DNA from: Halictus rubicundus
Lineage: Eukaryota > Arthropoda > Insecta > Hymenoptera > Halictidae
DNA length: 64,000 nucleotides
Direction: 5' to 3'
Assembly: GCF_050948215.1 (NCBI RefSeq)
Contig: NC_135152.1
Span: 8,590,310-8,654,309 of the forward strand
A program made the translations under genes and the position numbers. Numbering within the stretch: the stretch's first letter is position 1; every line of letters begins with the position of its first letter. This document shows, piece by piece, positions 12,370-24,793 of this stretch. The notes under the pieces were generated by a model. That model had not been told where the DNA came from. It worked only from the letters and a program-made list of their open reading frames with translations, and made no database searches.

Positions 12370-14556
12370 AAGCAGCCTGTGTTCAAAATATTCTAAAAAG
12401 TATAATTTCTTTTCACAACCCTGTAGTAAAACGGCGACGTTCGTACCTTCCGAGGATCATATTCGTCATTGCATACTTTTTCATTTTCATGCGGGATTTA
12501 ATACAACGGTAACAACAAAGAAAATTTGCGATGTTTATGGAGATGTATTGAAGGTCAACAAGTGTCAATGTCAGGTGTTTACAAAATTCCGGAGTGCGAA
12601 GGGTTAATGGAACGCGATGAAATGCAATTTTAAATTGATCGATATCCATCGCTACATATTCTACCGAACGGTATCCTTAATTTACAATTAAATGCCTGTT
12701 AGGCGCGTGCCAAGCTTTCCAAGGCGCTCGCAGGATAATCCGACGCGTCCTGCGGTTAAATTATGTTCCCGCGGCCATTCCCGACTAATATACGACCGAC
12801 GATATTCATAGTGACCTCGCGTGACTGTGCCTTGCCGAATGATGTTTCAATTAAACGTCGAAGAACGGTCGGAACAAAGAGGCAAGTCCAAGTTATCGAA
12901 CCCGGAACGCTGAAGCCCACAATTAACATAGGCGGTTGTTGGCAAGCAAAAACCGATCCCGCGATGGCAGAACGATCATTACGAGGACGATTTAACGAGT
13001 GAAAAATGACGATAAATTATCGCTAATTATCGCGTACGCCACGGTGCAATGTATTATCATAAATTTACATATCGAGCGGTCTTGATGCTCCTGTAATTAC
13101 TAGACCGAGTTCCCGGCAGCTTTTGGGAACGTGTGGAAGTTCACTCGCGGTTTTGCATAACTGTTCCCCGAGATCCTGAAAATCTTATTAATAGAGCCTG
13201 TACATTTATAACGCGTAATAATCTAACGTGCAATCGTCAATTACGCTTGTATTTCAATGAGTACCATTTTTACGATAATATTCTTTCTGCAGGGAACGAT
13301 CAATTCCTGTTGGCATTCCCGTCTAGTTGGTAGCTGTACGCTATATAGAAAATTTTAAATGTCACGCAGCTATTTAATGCAAACAGAATCCTGTTCTCTA
13401 ATCACGTGATTCATTTAATGCCATTCTTATTTGCAGCTTCCATTCGGCGGTGGAAAGCTCTTAAGTTATACATTTTAAGTACGAACATGCCAGTTTTAAT
13501 TTACGATTAAGAATCACATACATTCAGAAATTGCAATAGAGGCATATTTTCCAAATATTTATCACGACTTGCTTGCAAACAATTTTTCGAAGCGACAGTA
13601 AATCGTATTTCAATTAACCGTCGAACAAGAAGAATTTATTATAAATACTTTTTATTATTTGCAAAGCTAAAAATTGGTCACTAGTGTAACGTTTCCTTTA
13701 AACAAAATACCAGATGTTACAGCTAACAAAACCAGGTTAAATAAATAACACTTTCACTGCGCACAGTTCCCCTCAATAAATGTTACAATTATTGCAACTA
13801 TTGCGATTGTTACCTAAATGCAGTATTAGCAAATATGTTCACATTTCATACGCAGAAAAATGCCGTAAGTATTTCGACAAAACCAGAAAAATAAAATTGC
13901 CCAAACACAGCGGAAAGTGTACAGAACCGTGAGAAAATGATTTGATGACACCCGAGAGAATCTGCGAGTGTCACTTTTTTAAGGCGTCCTAAACCGATGC
14001 CTCCGGCGTCAACAGCCGAAGTAGGGGATCATCGCGCGGCGAAAATACGTCCCCGTTGTCGCGATAAATTCAGGGAACAGAAGCGGCTTTCCACCGATGA
14101 TCGTCGCGCTCGTCCACTTTCCTTGTCGCTCGGTTAATTGCGGCCGCTCATTTACATAGAGGCGATCCGGCTCGCTGCCATTCAAGGTATCGCGACGAAT
14201 TGGTAGCGCGCGGCGGGGCGGTCCGCGATACATTTTATAGAATTCGTAATGCCGGTCGTTAACAGCAACAAACAGAAATCGAACGGTTGCTAACGAGTAG
14301 ATAAATGGCGGCGAGTTGCGAGATCCCGCTAGAGGCCGCCTCGAAATTGAACGGGAGAATTATACGAAAGCGGGCAAAGATTAATGCCCGCTTAAATGTA
14401 CGCGCGGCCGCGTTGAATTCTGGCCCGATTTCTTTTTCTCCGCCTGGCCTGGCCGGGAGTAAATAAACAAGCGGACCTGTCGCCGTCGGATCGGCGGACA
14501 CCGACGTATCTCGTAATTGCGAGACGAGCGATCTCGAACGTCGCGCGAAGATTATA
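12370..14556. other. Gene-free stretch
   Basis: AT-rich 13340-13920. GC-richer 13970-14550, with a 150-codon minus frame overlapping the 14.6-kb transposon end that I regard as chance. CGACTTGCTTGCAAA near 13566 resembles CGACTTGTTTGCAAA near 2510 and may mark an old dispersed repeat. Confidence 0.5.
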
Positions 14557-15237
14557 CAGGGTGGGTTGATAACTATGCGCACCTCCGATATTTCCGATGC
14601 TGGTAATAATATGAAAATATGATATATATTTAGTGTATGGCCGGCATCGAGTTTGAAAATACAGCGAATGCTATTAGATAGGAATCGTCTGACATGTCTG
14701 ATCACGACCAACCGAATCTACTTCCTACGGACTTTCTCGAGAACGAGGTGTCAAATGAAAAAATTTTATTCCTTTTTCCACTTATTTTTACATATAGAAT
14801 TATCCCCCACCCGGCTGTATCACGCGTCCGGCTATATAACCGTCCCTATATGCAAAAACACTTTTTATGTGGATAGTGGCATAGAGGACATTCCAAGGTC
14901 ATCTCTATATTTTTAAATGTAATGCAGAGTTTAACAAGCTCTGTCATCAGGAGCTTTTACAGGAGTACAACGGTGCAGTTGCCAAATGCAAATCTGCATA
15001 ACCACAAAGTTTCGAGAATATTTCAGAAAAATATTCAGTTTCTCACGATTGTGGCCCAATACTTTTTTCTGTTCGATATAATACGAGGAATCGGTAATTT
15101 AAACAAAAATCATAGAACGCAATTTTTCTCTATCTTTGATGAAGACCCAGTTACCAGATACACCGTATACATCATTTGTTCGTATCGTTACGAGTAGCAG
15201 AAATGTTCAAGGTGGACATAGTTATCGCCCCACCCTG
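14557..15237. mobile_element. 681-bp non-autonomous DNA transposon with ~24-bp TIRs, TA flanks
   Basis: Left end CAGGGTGGGTTGATAACTAT and right end (reverse complement) CAGGGTGGGGCGATAACTAT match except at two bases, and weaker similarity continues (CACCT, ATTTC). TA flanks both ends, which points to the Tc1/mariner-pogo group. The interior has three open frames of 60-91 codons with no transposase motif, so it is probably a deleted derivative. Confidence 0.8.
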
Positions 15238-16263
15238 TATCTCGGGTGTATCGCGACGATTATATTGTCGCCGGCTCAGCGGCGGCGAACGCGAATAGAT
15301 CGCGCGCGATAAACGCAGGATAATCGCGCCCCGGGAATTTTTAAGAGCGATTTTCGAGCCGGGACCGGGCCGCTTCGTTAACGACTCCTCCGACGAATTA
15401 AGAAATGCTCGGGTGTTGCGTTATCTTTATGCTCCGGCCCGTGCAACCAGCCGCGCCGTATTAACAACCGTGCTCCGAAGTGTACCGTTTCCGTAGCGTT
15501 TATAATTAATCGAACAATAAGACTGCGACGAGCAACGGCGACGCTTTCGATTCAAAGAAACTCGTCCGGCAACGTTCGTCGCGTATCCCGTGACGGTCCC
15601 GTACACCCCCGGTCAGAAGTATTAGAATACTAGTCTCATAAACACAACTGTTATCTCCCGGCGATATTATGTAGCCTACGCTAATTTTGTAATTTCATTG
15701 AATTATTCTGTCCGTGTATAGTTTCTATACGTACGTCTCGTTAGAAGACGCTGAGAGAGCAGAAAGACTGCAATGGCTCCGACATTATTTAAACATTCTT
15801 TATTGCCTTAATATACTCTCACTTCTGATTTATTAAAATTGGTCAATACGTTTTTATGTCACGCTAAATATACAGATAAGAAAGAAAATATAATTGGACT
15901 CTTAAGTTTTCCTATAAGAAATTTTAATGTTACGTGATTACACCAACAGTATGTTACATTATGGTAATTCAATAAGACTGTAAAGTGTCTGATGTCATTA
16001 AAGAGAAGGGATGCGTTTCACGATTATAATAACTCCGATGCGTGCATTTCAGAAATAGATCAACTAGAATGTACTATATCAATTAGTTAATTGTAACTAG
16101 AAGTTTAATGAGAAAGTTTGAAAGCGTAGACAGCACTGCGCACATGTATGAAAATAGTATACCAGAATATTTTAATAAAATATTGCAAAATATTCAAGTA
16201 ATAACCGAATGAATATTAATTTTGTATTATTCCATCCTCCTTCTTCATTACATTATCCCACTA
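15238..16263. other. Gene-free stretch
   Basis: GC-rich to about 15600 then AT-rich; nothing recognised. Confidence 0.55.
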
Positions 16264-16444
16264 CAGTGTTTACTCGATGTATGTCCAAAACACGGGTCTA
16301 GCCAGGGACGTATATCGGCCAGGAGATACTATTCTTTGATCTCTCGAGCTTCTTGGCCCCTCACGGAGTATACTCCGCGGTGGTGGGGATAGTTCTGCGA
16401 CTTTTATCAGCCAGACATTTGCGACATATATCGAGAAAAGACTG
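16264..16444 (-). mobile_element. pogo-like MITE, subfamily B, complete
   Basis: Starts CAGTGTTTACTCGATGTATG after TA, continues GTCCAAAACACGGGTCTAGC, and ends CATATATCGAGAAAAGACTG followed by TA. Contains the subfamily B block GGCCAGGAGATACTATTC. The 61-codon reading frame across it is a by-product. Confidence 0.87.
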
Positions 16445-18227
16445 TAGACTGACATACATTCTTTTTAATAATTTAGAATATTAACCTCAATATAAATTCC
16501 ACGAGAAATTTAGAAAGTCTCTATGATTGTATCATACGCGTATACAGAACTTCTTCGAAATAACATTTTTGTACGATGCTGTGACATTCATGTTACATGA
16601 CACAAGTCAGAATCGTGAATAGCGAACAAGAACACATTATAGACTCACTCTGTTACAAGTCTGTTGAAAATAAATTATTTAATGGTTTGCATAGTTAAAA
16701 ATGTCGGTACCAGCTTAAGATACAAGCTAAGCAATCATTCAGATTTACTTTATCTGTTGTACGATAACTTATGAACAGAGGTGTACACAGGCCATCAGGG
16801 CCGATGATCCTGTCCCGTCAACATTTCACGAGCTTATTTATTTATTTCAACAGCTTTATTGCACACGATGATTGAACATAAACGAATGCCAACAAACGAA
16901 AAGGAACAATTCGAAATTTTACATGCACAAAGACAAGATGCAGTCCGAAGGATTGCTTTAAAAGCTTATTAACCATTGTGTCAGGGAAGGCAAGCAATGA
17001 GAGTCGACGAGAGCCCGAAGGATGAAGATAAGTGGGTAATTAATTAGCCGAGCGACCATATTAGCGGATTTTTCCGACTGAAGCTAGTTCTCGCTTCTAC
17101 TGCTAGTTAAGTGCATGTTGGATAAATAAACAAATTAATACTGCTAGTTTCGTACAACATACTCCGAGGATATTAGTTCTAGTTATTTTTCAAAGCGGGA
17201 CTTTACCAATTAAATCATTTATAGACTATCCTTTTTAGTATTAGTTACATATATAGGAGTATACCCTGCGGTAATGGGGATGATTCCGCGACGTTTATCA
17301 CCTAGGCCTCGGCGAAATATATAGAGAAATCACAGTGCATTAATTTGGAAGATTTGCCAAATGCACAGATCAAGAAAACATTAATCATTTGATTTGTAAC
17401 GTTTGTACGCGTAAACGTTCAATAAAATACGTTCGTTCCACTGCCTGTGAACCAACCTCGTTAATTAAATACACCTAAAAGTCTAGTAATCGAGTAGTCA
17501 CGACATCAGTAGAAATGACATTCATATTCAGTATATTCCGTTTGAGATCCTCATCGCGAGACGGCATCTCGTTATTGTACGGGAAGGGGGTTAAGAGCCA
17601 TTTACGTCGTGTTACAGATTCCTTTTTTGAATGTGAATTTCAACAAGGCCAGCTCAAGACACAGTACAGAGAGTTACGAGTGGTCGACATCGCACGACAT
17701 CCCCTGTGGCATGCTAATTGTGAGCCGGCGCGAGGCAATGAAGTAACGAGCTGTCCGCTATCGAAATGGACTAATCCTGAAGGCCGCTTCGCGCAATTCA
17801 TTTAAAGGCTAACGTACCGCGCCGGACAAGTTACGACTCACCCGTAACACCGGACGGGCCTTGTACAGTGATCGGTGGTACGAGTTTCGCTATCGCTGGT
17901 AGCGGAAGCCGAGTCAACGAGCACCACTCTTCGATGGCCACGAACCCTTTGGGGATCTAAGACCGGTCGATAATTAACGTTCCGTTCCTGTTGCGTGAAT
18001 TCTTTCGCAGAAACGCATAAGCAAAAGTTCCTCGCCGGCAAGAGACAATTGGCACGTCTGCCGCCTCAAACCCATAATGCTGGCGATGTTACGCGATGCA
18101 ATATGCAAATCTCCCTTGAACGAATGGCTTCCAGGACCTCGCAACTCGCGCGTGTTGTCGCCAGACTGCGGACATTCGCGTAAACTTTTTTATGCTATTT
18201 TGTGAAAAGTAAACGAAGAGATTTTTT
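16445..18227. other. Gene-free stretch apart from a MITE fragment at 17254
   Basis: Frames up to 96 codons, none with a domain. Nothing else seen. Confidence 0.5.
17254..17335 (-). mobile_element. pogo-like MITE fragment, subfamily A
   Basis: Only the inner part and right end remain: TATAGGAGTATACCCTGCGG, GGGGATGATTCCGCGACG, then TATATAGAGAAATCACAGTG, the last with a two-base insertion in the terminal repeat. Confidence 0.7.
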
Positions 18228-18370
18228 AATTTTTACCATTTTTACCATTCTTACTATTCTTACCATTCTTACCATTTTTACTATTCTTACTATTTTTACC
18301 ATTTTTACCATTCTTACTATTCCTACCATTTTTACCATTCTTACTATTCCTACCATTTTTACCATTTTTT
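18228..18370. repeat. Pyrimidine-rich minisatellite (TTTTTACCATTCTTACTATTC)n
   Basis: Imperfect tandem array built from 9-bp modules TTACCATTT, TTACCATTC, TTACTATTC and CTACCATTT, about 15 modules, with longer 21-27-bp periodicities in its middle. Confidence 0.9.
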
Positions 18371-21300
18371 AATTACTCAAGTCAAATGAAAATGGTAACT
18401 GATAAAAATAAATAATTTAATACTTTGCTAAGACCCAGAATAACACATTCGTTTAACCAACCAATTTCTGACCATCACAGAGAGACTAATGCATATTTCA
18501 AAAAATTGCTAAATCGGCAACGCCGATTAGACCGTGTCGTCCGCCCCGTTTTCCGTCGATTCCACGGCAAGCATAGTACGCGGTAATGGCGCGTGAAAGT
18601 TGATTTCGTACATTCGTTTCCCGAAGCTTTCACAATAAAAACAAACGTCCGGGGGCGTCGAAGCGCACGCGACAAACGCAACGCAGGTCGTAAATTTCCA
18701 CGGGGATTGAAAGCAATAAAACGAATACGCGACAGTGGCTTAACACAACGGTATAATTTGTTTTCTCGCGGGCATTCTGTATGCGCGAACCAGCCAATCG
18801 CTCTTTCACCGCGGCCGCCGTCTTCATTCCCGGCCGTGCTCCTAATCCTCCTTCTTCCTCGAGGTCGGTATTACTATTTTTCCCCGGGCTACTAATCGGT
18901 TCTGTTGAAACGGAGTAATTAACAGTGACACCTCAGAAATTATTACGGACCCGTTTTATACGACCGACGGGGACTTCTTCGATAATGTTCAACGCGACAC
19001 TGCTGCGCCGACATATGCTTTCATCGACATTTTGTTTTCGCTAACGTTTCGTTGTCGATATGCATCTACAGGGTGTTTCATTTAATAGCTTAGTGATCTT
19101 TGCTAATGAAATATTCTAAGACAAAATTATTGCGCGACAATCACTGAACATTTCTGACCACAATCTTTTTTCGTTTACAATTATTCAAATTATAAAAATG
19201 TTTTCACGAGAATTGAATAAACTTCTTCATTCGAACACACATATATTATAACAAAAATAGTTGGAAATCCGAGACTGAATCCAATCTTATTGTTACTCGT
19301 ACTTCTGGTTTTAGCCTATTTGAAGCTACCTTGCCATGTATAGTATAGTTCATTAAGAAAAACGTGCTGTCATTCTTGCTCAACTTTTGAATATGCATGA
19401 GCCTACTGTGCCATATATGGGATAGGTAATTCCCAGCAATCCTTACATAAATTCATTTTTTTCCTGTGCACCTCCGACGACTTGCACACTTGGTTAATTG
19501 TATTTACATCGAAAATTACATAAAATTGCTGATCGAATTAGTTTCAGGTCTGAACAGGTAAAAATAAATTCAGGTTTATCTTCCGTTATCGCTTTTCACT
19601 TGAAACTAAGCTGTTTGTACAGTGCGTTCAAGAAAGTAACGAACCAAACTTTCACGGATCGGGAATCGCTTTTTCCGTGTAATCCAAATTAATTAGCAAT
19701 TCTTCTGCTCAAACAAACCTTCCAAGGATCGAGATTTTAAATTCAAAGGAGATAAAAAATCGCCAACCAACATCTAAGTAGATCAAAACCTTCCCAGAAC
19801 GCGTGAAACCTGGTTGAAACTTCCGGTCGATCAGCATTTCCCGGCGTGCCAGCAATTTCCCATTTTCTTGCAAGCCGCCGATCGCATCCGTTCGAGCTGA
19901 ACGCTCCTAATGGACTCTCTGTTACGCTCGCCTATCAATTACAACGCGGCGTTCCACCTAGTTGTTTCCGAGCGTGTCGAAACGGGCGATTCTATGCTCG
20001 CGGAGATTACAAGAATCAGGAATCGAAACGAGACGGGGCAAATTCGCCGTGGGACAGCGTAATGGGCCTTGTTTCGTGTAATTTCCCGGCGGCGCGCGTC
20101 TTGGGCCGTGATCTCCGACGTATTTAAAGTCGCGGTTACGTGTGCAATCACGGCTTTATGGTTGCGCGGTGGCGCGGTAATAACGCACGACGCGATACGT
20201 AATCGGGAGGCGGCACATGGCAGCGCAAAAGTGGCGAACCCGCAACACGCGCGTCCGTTCTTTGGCCACGTAACGTCTTGTAGAAGTTGTAATAGCTGAC
20301 TGGCGCCGACATTCGGTTCCTCATCCATGCAGCCGGACCTCCATCGCGGCTATTTACGGCGTGCCGATAGCATCGAGGTACCACAGTGGTGCACGGTTAA
20401 ATTTACATCAGTTCCGGAGCCAGCAGTTATATTCTCGCGGGCAAAGCATCTTTTCGTTCCGAGAACCGACTCGACAAAGTGAGAAAATCGGTATAATGGA
20501 CCACGGCGTTTCAAATGGCGAAAAACATAAACATGCTGTAAAGGAAATTTTATTTTCACTAGTTGTCATCTCGTTGTGGCAATGGATACCTAATACTCTT
20601 CCGATTGAAACAAGTCCAAACACGATGCAAGTCGGACCATTTTTGTCGACATAAAAGCATAATCAAAATGTAGAGGGCTCTGTATTAAATCGGTAAAATT
20701 GGTCCGATTTGCCTCGTCTTTGAACTCGTTTGACTCGGAAGAATCTCGGCTATCCATTGGTGCTATAATTACGAAGATGAGACGAAGATTACTTAAAATA
20801 TTATTTCGTTGAAAACGAAGTGTGGCTGACTCGTGTAAATTTAACCGTGCACAACTGTACATAACAAGTCGTTGAATTTTTTGTTGGAAACAGTAGTGTT
20901 GTTACATAAATTTCGTCCACAGTATCATATCGAATACGATGGAGTCGATCGCGGCGTTGTTACCCCGGCGACCCCAAGCGGTAAGAGAGATCGTCTTCGC
21001 GCTTATGCGCCCGGTAACGATAAGGTAACTAGGCGCTGCCGGCTGACATACGAGAGGAGCCGCGGCAGTGACTCGTAATTTATCGGACGCGGTTCGTGGC
21101 ACAGAGGATCGACGCGATGACCTTTTCCATAGGTGCCACCCATCACGATCGCACCTATATTTATTGGAACACCCACTACTTGCCTGGAAGCTTTGTAATT
21201 CTAATCGCGCGCTGGCTGGTCCCGACGCCGCATAATTCGCGGACGTATCCGGCTGAACGCATTGACAGTGATGTTAAAGTAAACTCGCGCTCGACACTAC

Positions 21301-22667
21301 TTATTTATCGCTATCAGGCGAGGGGGTGGGGGGGGGGGGGGTAATATGTTTATGATAGCTCGGATAATTTGAACGCGATAGGTTGTACAAATGTGTGCAC
21401 ACAATATTACAGACTGCTCGGGAAGTCATTAGCACTTTTAACGCGGTAAGTACCGCGCGCCAGAAGCGAGTGGCTTATAATGACCTATAATAATTATTGA
21501 GTTTATTGAGATGTGGCCGTTTAGTGCAATAAATCCCTTAATACCCGGTCCCCGCAAAAACGAGAAACGAATCGTTTTAGCGGATAGTCGCGGTGTTGAC
21601 CGTACAAAAGCAAATGAGTGCGAATCTAAATAGTGGACGTCGATATTCCGGCTCATTAATCCTCGGCGCGCAAAACAAAACTGTGAACATGCAAGATTAA
21701 CCATAATAACGTGGACGAATTATTTTTATTGCTCTACAATAATTTTATTAAAGTCTCTATCGAGCTGTCTCTAGCACTCCATAATCCGAGTATACCGTAT
21801 AATCTCTAATAATCATAAAATCCGCAGTTCAGTGCTCGCTGACACACTATCCGGGCAACTAAGCCCAGTAAATTGTCCCGACAAATGAGCCCATTCGCGC
21901 ATTCGTAGTTTATGTCTAATACATGAATCATCGATAGCGACCGCAGCCCGTGTACCTACAACACTTTCTCCTTATGTCGACGATGAAAACTTCTGTTTGC
22001 GCCCGCGTCGACGCGGCATTAATTCTAGCGGAAAGTAAATTTATAGTATTTGCACGGTGGTGTTAAAAGCGGCTCGAAGCACGCGTGCACGGTGCACACG
22101 CGGCCGTTTCGAGCATTCCACCAGTCCAACCCGGCAAATAAAGACTTCGCTTTCGAATGCGTTTATAATGGCGGCGAACGCGCGCGATCGGCACGGCCCG
22201 ACCCGGCCCGGCTCCGCGCCGCGCCGCACTTTTCGATCCCCGCGAGTGAAATTTTCGAACGAGGTGCCGGAGAAGAGGTTATGTAGATGAGATAAGATAA
22301 GTACAGGTCCGCGGCACTGAGACAGGACATGAATAATACGGTCGTCGACCCATAATTGTCTTGCACCTTCTGGTCAGGCAAGATCGTTGCAATGCAACCT
22401 CCTGCGTCCCAGATTCCCCCATAATCGGCCAGAAAACGAAGCAAAAATGACCTACGACGCCAAGGTGTGCACCGGGAGCACACGTCGAACGCGACGCTAG
22501 ATCGTTCGACGCGAAATCGATTATTGTGTCCGATACCACGGACTCTGTTCAAACTTCAGTCCTCTGGAACGATTTCTATGCACTGTATCGACGAGAAAGA
22601 ATATTTAAACATTTCATACACGAGATTATGTTATTAGGTACATGTAAACCGTGGGTGGCCCTTCCAG
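18371..22667. other. Long gene-free stretch
   Basis: GC-rich patches near 18580-18900, 19840-20380 and 22040-22300 give overlapping frames on both strands (up to 129 codons) without domains. ACAGGGTGTTTCATTTAA at 19072 resembles a transposon end but has no partner. A poly-G tract lies at 21322. Confidence 0.5.
21322..21341 (+). repeat. Poly-G tract
   Basis: Twenty bases, all G apart from one T. Confidence 0.95.
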
Positions 22668-22790
22668 AGATGATTTCTCTATATATGTCGCCAAGGCCTC
22701 GATGATAACCGTCGCGGAGCTATTCCCACTACCGCGGGATATATCCCGTGAGGGGCCGCGAAGCTCCAGAGGCCTCGGACACCGAGTAGT
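22668..22790 (+). mobile_element. pogo-like MITE, subfamily A, right half lost
   Basis: Reads AGATGATTTCTCTATATATG then GTCGCCAAGGCCTCGATGAT and ATATCCCGTGAGGGGCCGCG, ending near GACACCGAGTAGT. The GTAAACATAA block and the right terminal repeat are missing. Confidence 0.78.
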
Positions 22791-24534
22791 TAATTTATTA
22801 CCACTTTCGTCAGGAAGGTGCATTATAAAAACAGTTCCTTCAATAATTATTTACAATTTTTAAACAGTAAAAGTATCATTGGTCATGACTTAACGAAATG
22901 TCGACAGACCTGCTGCACTCGCTTATCTGAAATAAAATGGGATGCAGGTTTTAATAGCACCATCCTGAATCAAGACTTGTTTGCTAGGGAGTCTTGAGGA
23001 GACTTCTCAAGGAGACTTTAAGGAGAAATATTTTCAAGCATAATTGTCTGAAATTTATAAACTAAGAATTTCTTCATTGTTTCCAATACAGAAGTATGTT
23101 AAAATAATTTGTTAAAATAATCCAAACGTTCCTGATTGTAAAATTAAAGAAAACGTCCATTAGTACAGCCTGTTATAAAATCGAGCGAAAATGAAATAAT
23201 TCATGTATTTCATAATTAAATTCAAAGTCGGCGAAATGATGACTTAAAGCCCTCCTAATTGGAGGGGTTAGGTTTCCTAGAAAATCCCCGACATCGGCCG
23301 CAAAATGTGACGATCTGACGCGCAATGATTCACGGGGAGCCTGGCGCGCGAGGAGCGTGACGAAACATCCTGGTTTCTAAAACGAAATCCCGCTAGACAA
23401 AGTGTGCGGTCGTCTTGGCGGGGAATCCTTTGAAATCCGACAATCCCGAACGAGCCTTATGGAAAAGCATCCGTCACGTGGAAACGGAGGGAACGTCGGG
23501 TCGACTCGGCTCGCAGACAGAAACTCGGCGGCACGGCATCGAGTAATCCGGAGTTTCTTGCGACCAAGCATAAATCAACCGCGTTACATCCCGGCGAGCA
23601 TTGTTTCGCGGCCAGCGATGTATTATTGATGGCGATTCTACTACGGGCTGTTAATCTGCGGCCGGATCCGCGGACTAGCCGCGCGTACGGGCCGCAGAAG
23701 TCGCGGCTGATTTACGGCTAATTAAGGTTAACAAGCCGTTTAGACTATTATTAAGCTGACGTTTAAAGGCCGAAATCCTGAGGCGTATAAATTAGCCTTT
23801 CGGTACGGGGGTGTAGCAGAGGCGGAGGAACGGGCGACGCCGTTTTGTCCGCTGTGCAGTCCCACCCCCCTCTGGGAGCTCTAATCGGTCGACATATTTC
23901 CAAATTAAAAGGCCGGCCAACGGGGTCGCTGGGTCGTTCACGCTGTGATTTTAAATGGCGAATCTACCGGCGACTGTTTGTTTCGAGATTTGTTACGGCC
24001 TCCCTCGAGAATGTCCCACCCTCGCCCCCTAGCCCCTACCTCCCCCTCCTCTCTTCCATTGGCCACAAGCAGCATCAGTGTCGGAATCCTCCGCAGAGAT
24101 CGAACCCGATGATCGATCCCGGACCCCTCCGACGCCTCGTTCAGGTCGGAGGTTCGGACTTAATGACAGTCGTAACAAATGAACGGTAATGTCATAATCG
24201 AATGCCGGTGAACACTGGCAATTTCGTCGCCCCGATCTGACTGATGAGCGGTTCGCTGCAACCGCAGCCAACCAGGCTTGTCCTTTTGTCGAGCAACGAA
24301 TGGACGCGATCTCGTTCCCAGCGGAAGCGACGCTGCTCGTGCAGGCTGTTGCACAAGATACTCGTGACAGAAACAATTTAATGCACCAAACTATTTACGG
24401 GTACGAAGCACAGTAGAGCCCCGCATATTCGAACTAATAGACAAAAATGTTCCGATGACGAAACAATAATTTTTCACATATTAAATTTCACTCAGTTAAA
24501 TCGAAATCAAGACACTTTCCATCGGAGTCCTACT
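22791..24534. other. Gene-free stretch
   Basis: AT-rich to 23250, then GC-rich with chance frames of 64-115 codons. Confidence 0.5.
24411..24440 (+). mobile_element. Weak pogo-like terminus
   Basis: CAGTAGAGCCCCGCATATTC followed by GAAC has the spacing of a pogo-type end, but there is no flanking TA and no partner. Confidence 0.25.
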
Positions 24535-24538
24535 TTAA

Positions 24539-24789
24539 CACTAGATTAATAGATATTTATACTTATTTAGATAGATAGATAATTTTCTATATTATTTATT
24601 TAGGGTTCTATATTATTTAGTTTACAATTATTTCGACTTTAAAATGCATTTATAGCAAATTTATTTAATACGTTTATTCCTTGGAACATATATTGTGGTG
24701 TAAGCTGCTAAACATCTGGCTAAATATATTCTTGATATTTTTATAAAATAATCGAAATTGGCCACTTTTAGTGCACCGTAAGCCTAGTG
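24539..24789. mobile_element. 251-bp TTAA-flanked MITE (piggyBac-like)
   Basis: Perfect TTAA lies on both sides (24535-24538 and 24790-24793). Ends are CACTAGA and, in reverse complement, CACTAGG. The right part (minus strand) reads CACTAGGCTTACGGTGCACT then AAAAGTGGCC, which recurs at 52589, 37146 and 62605. Confidence 0.7.
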
Positions 24790-24793
24790 TTAA

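Noticed and set aside
19072..19100. ACAGGGTGTTTCATTTAA as a transposon end
   Set aside because: Resembles known terminal sequences but no inverted partner was found within several kb.
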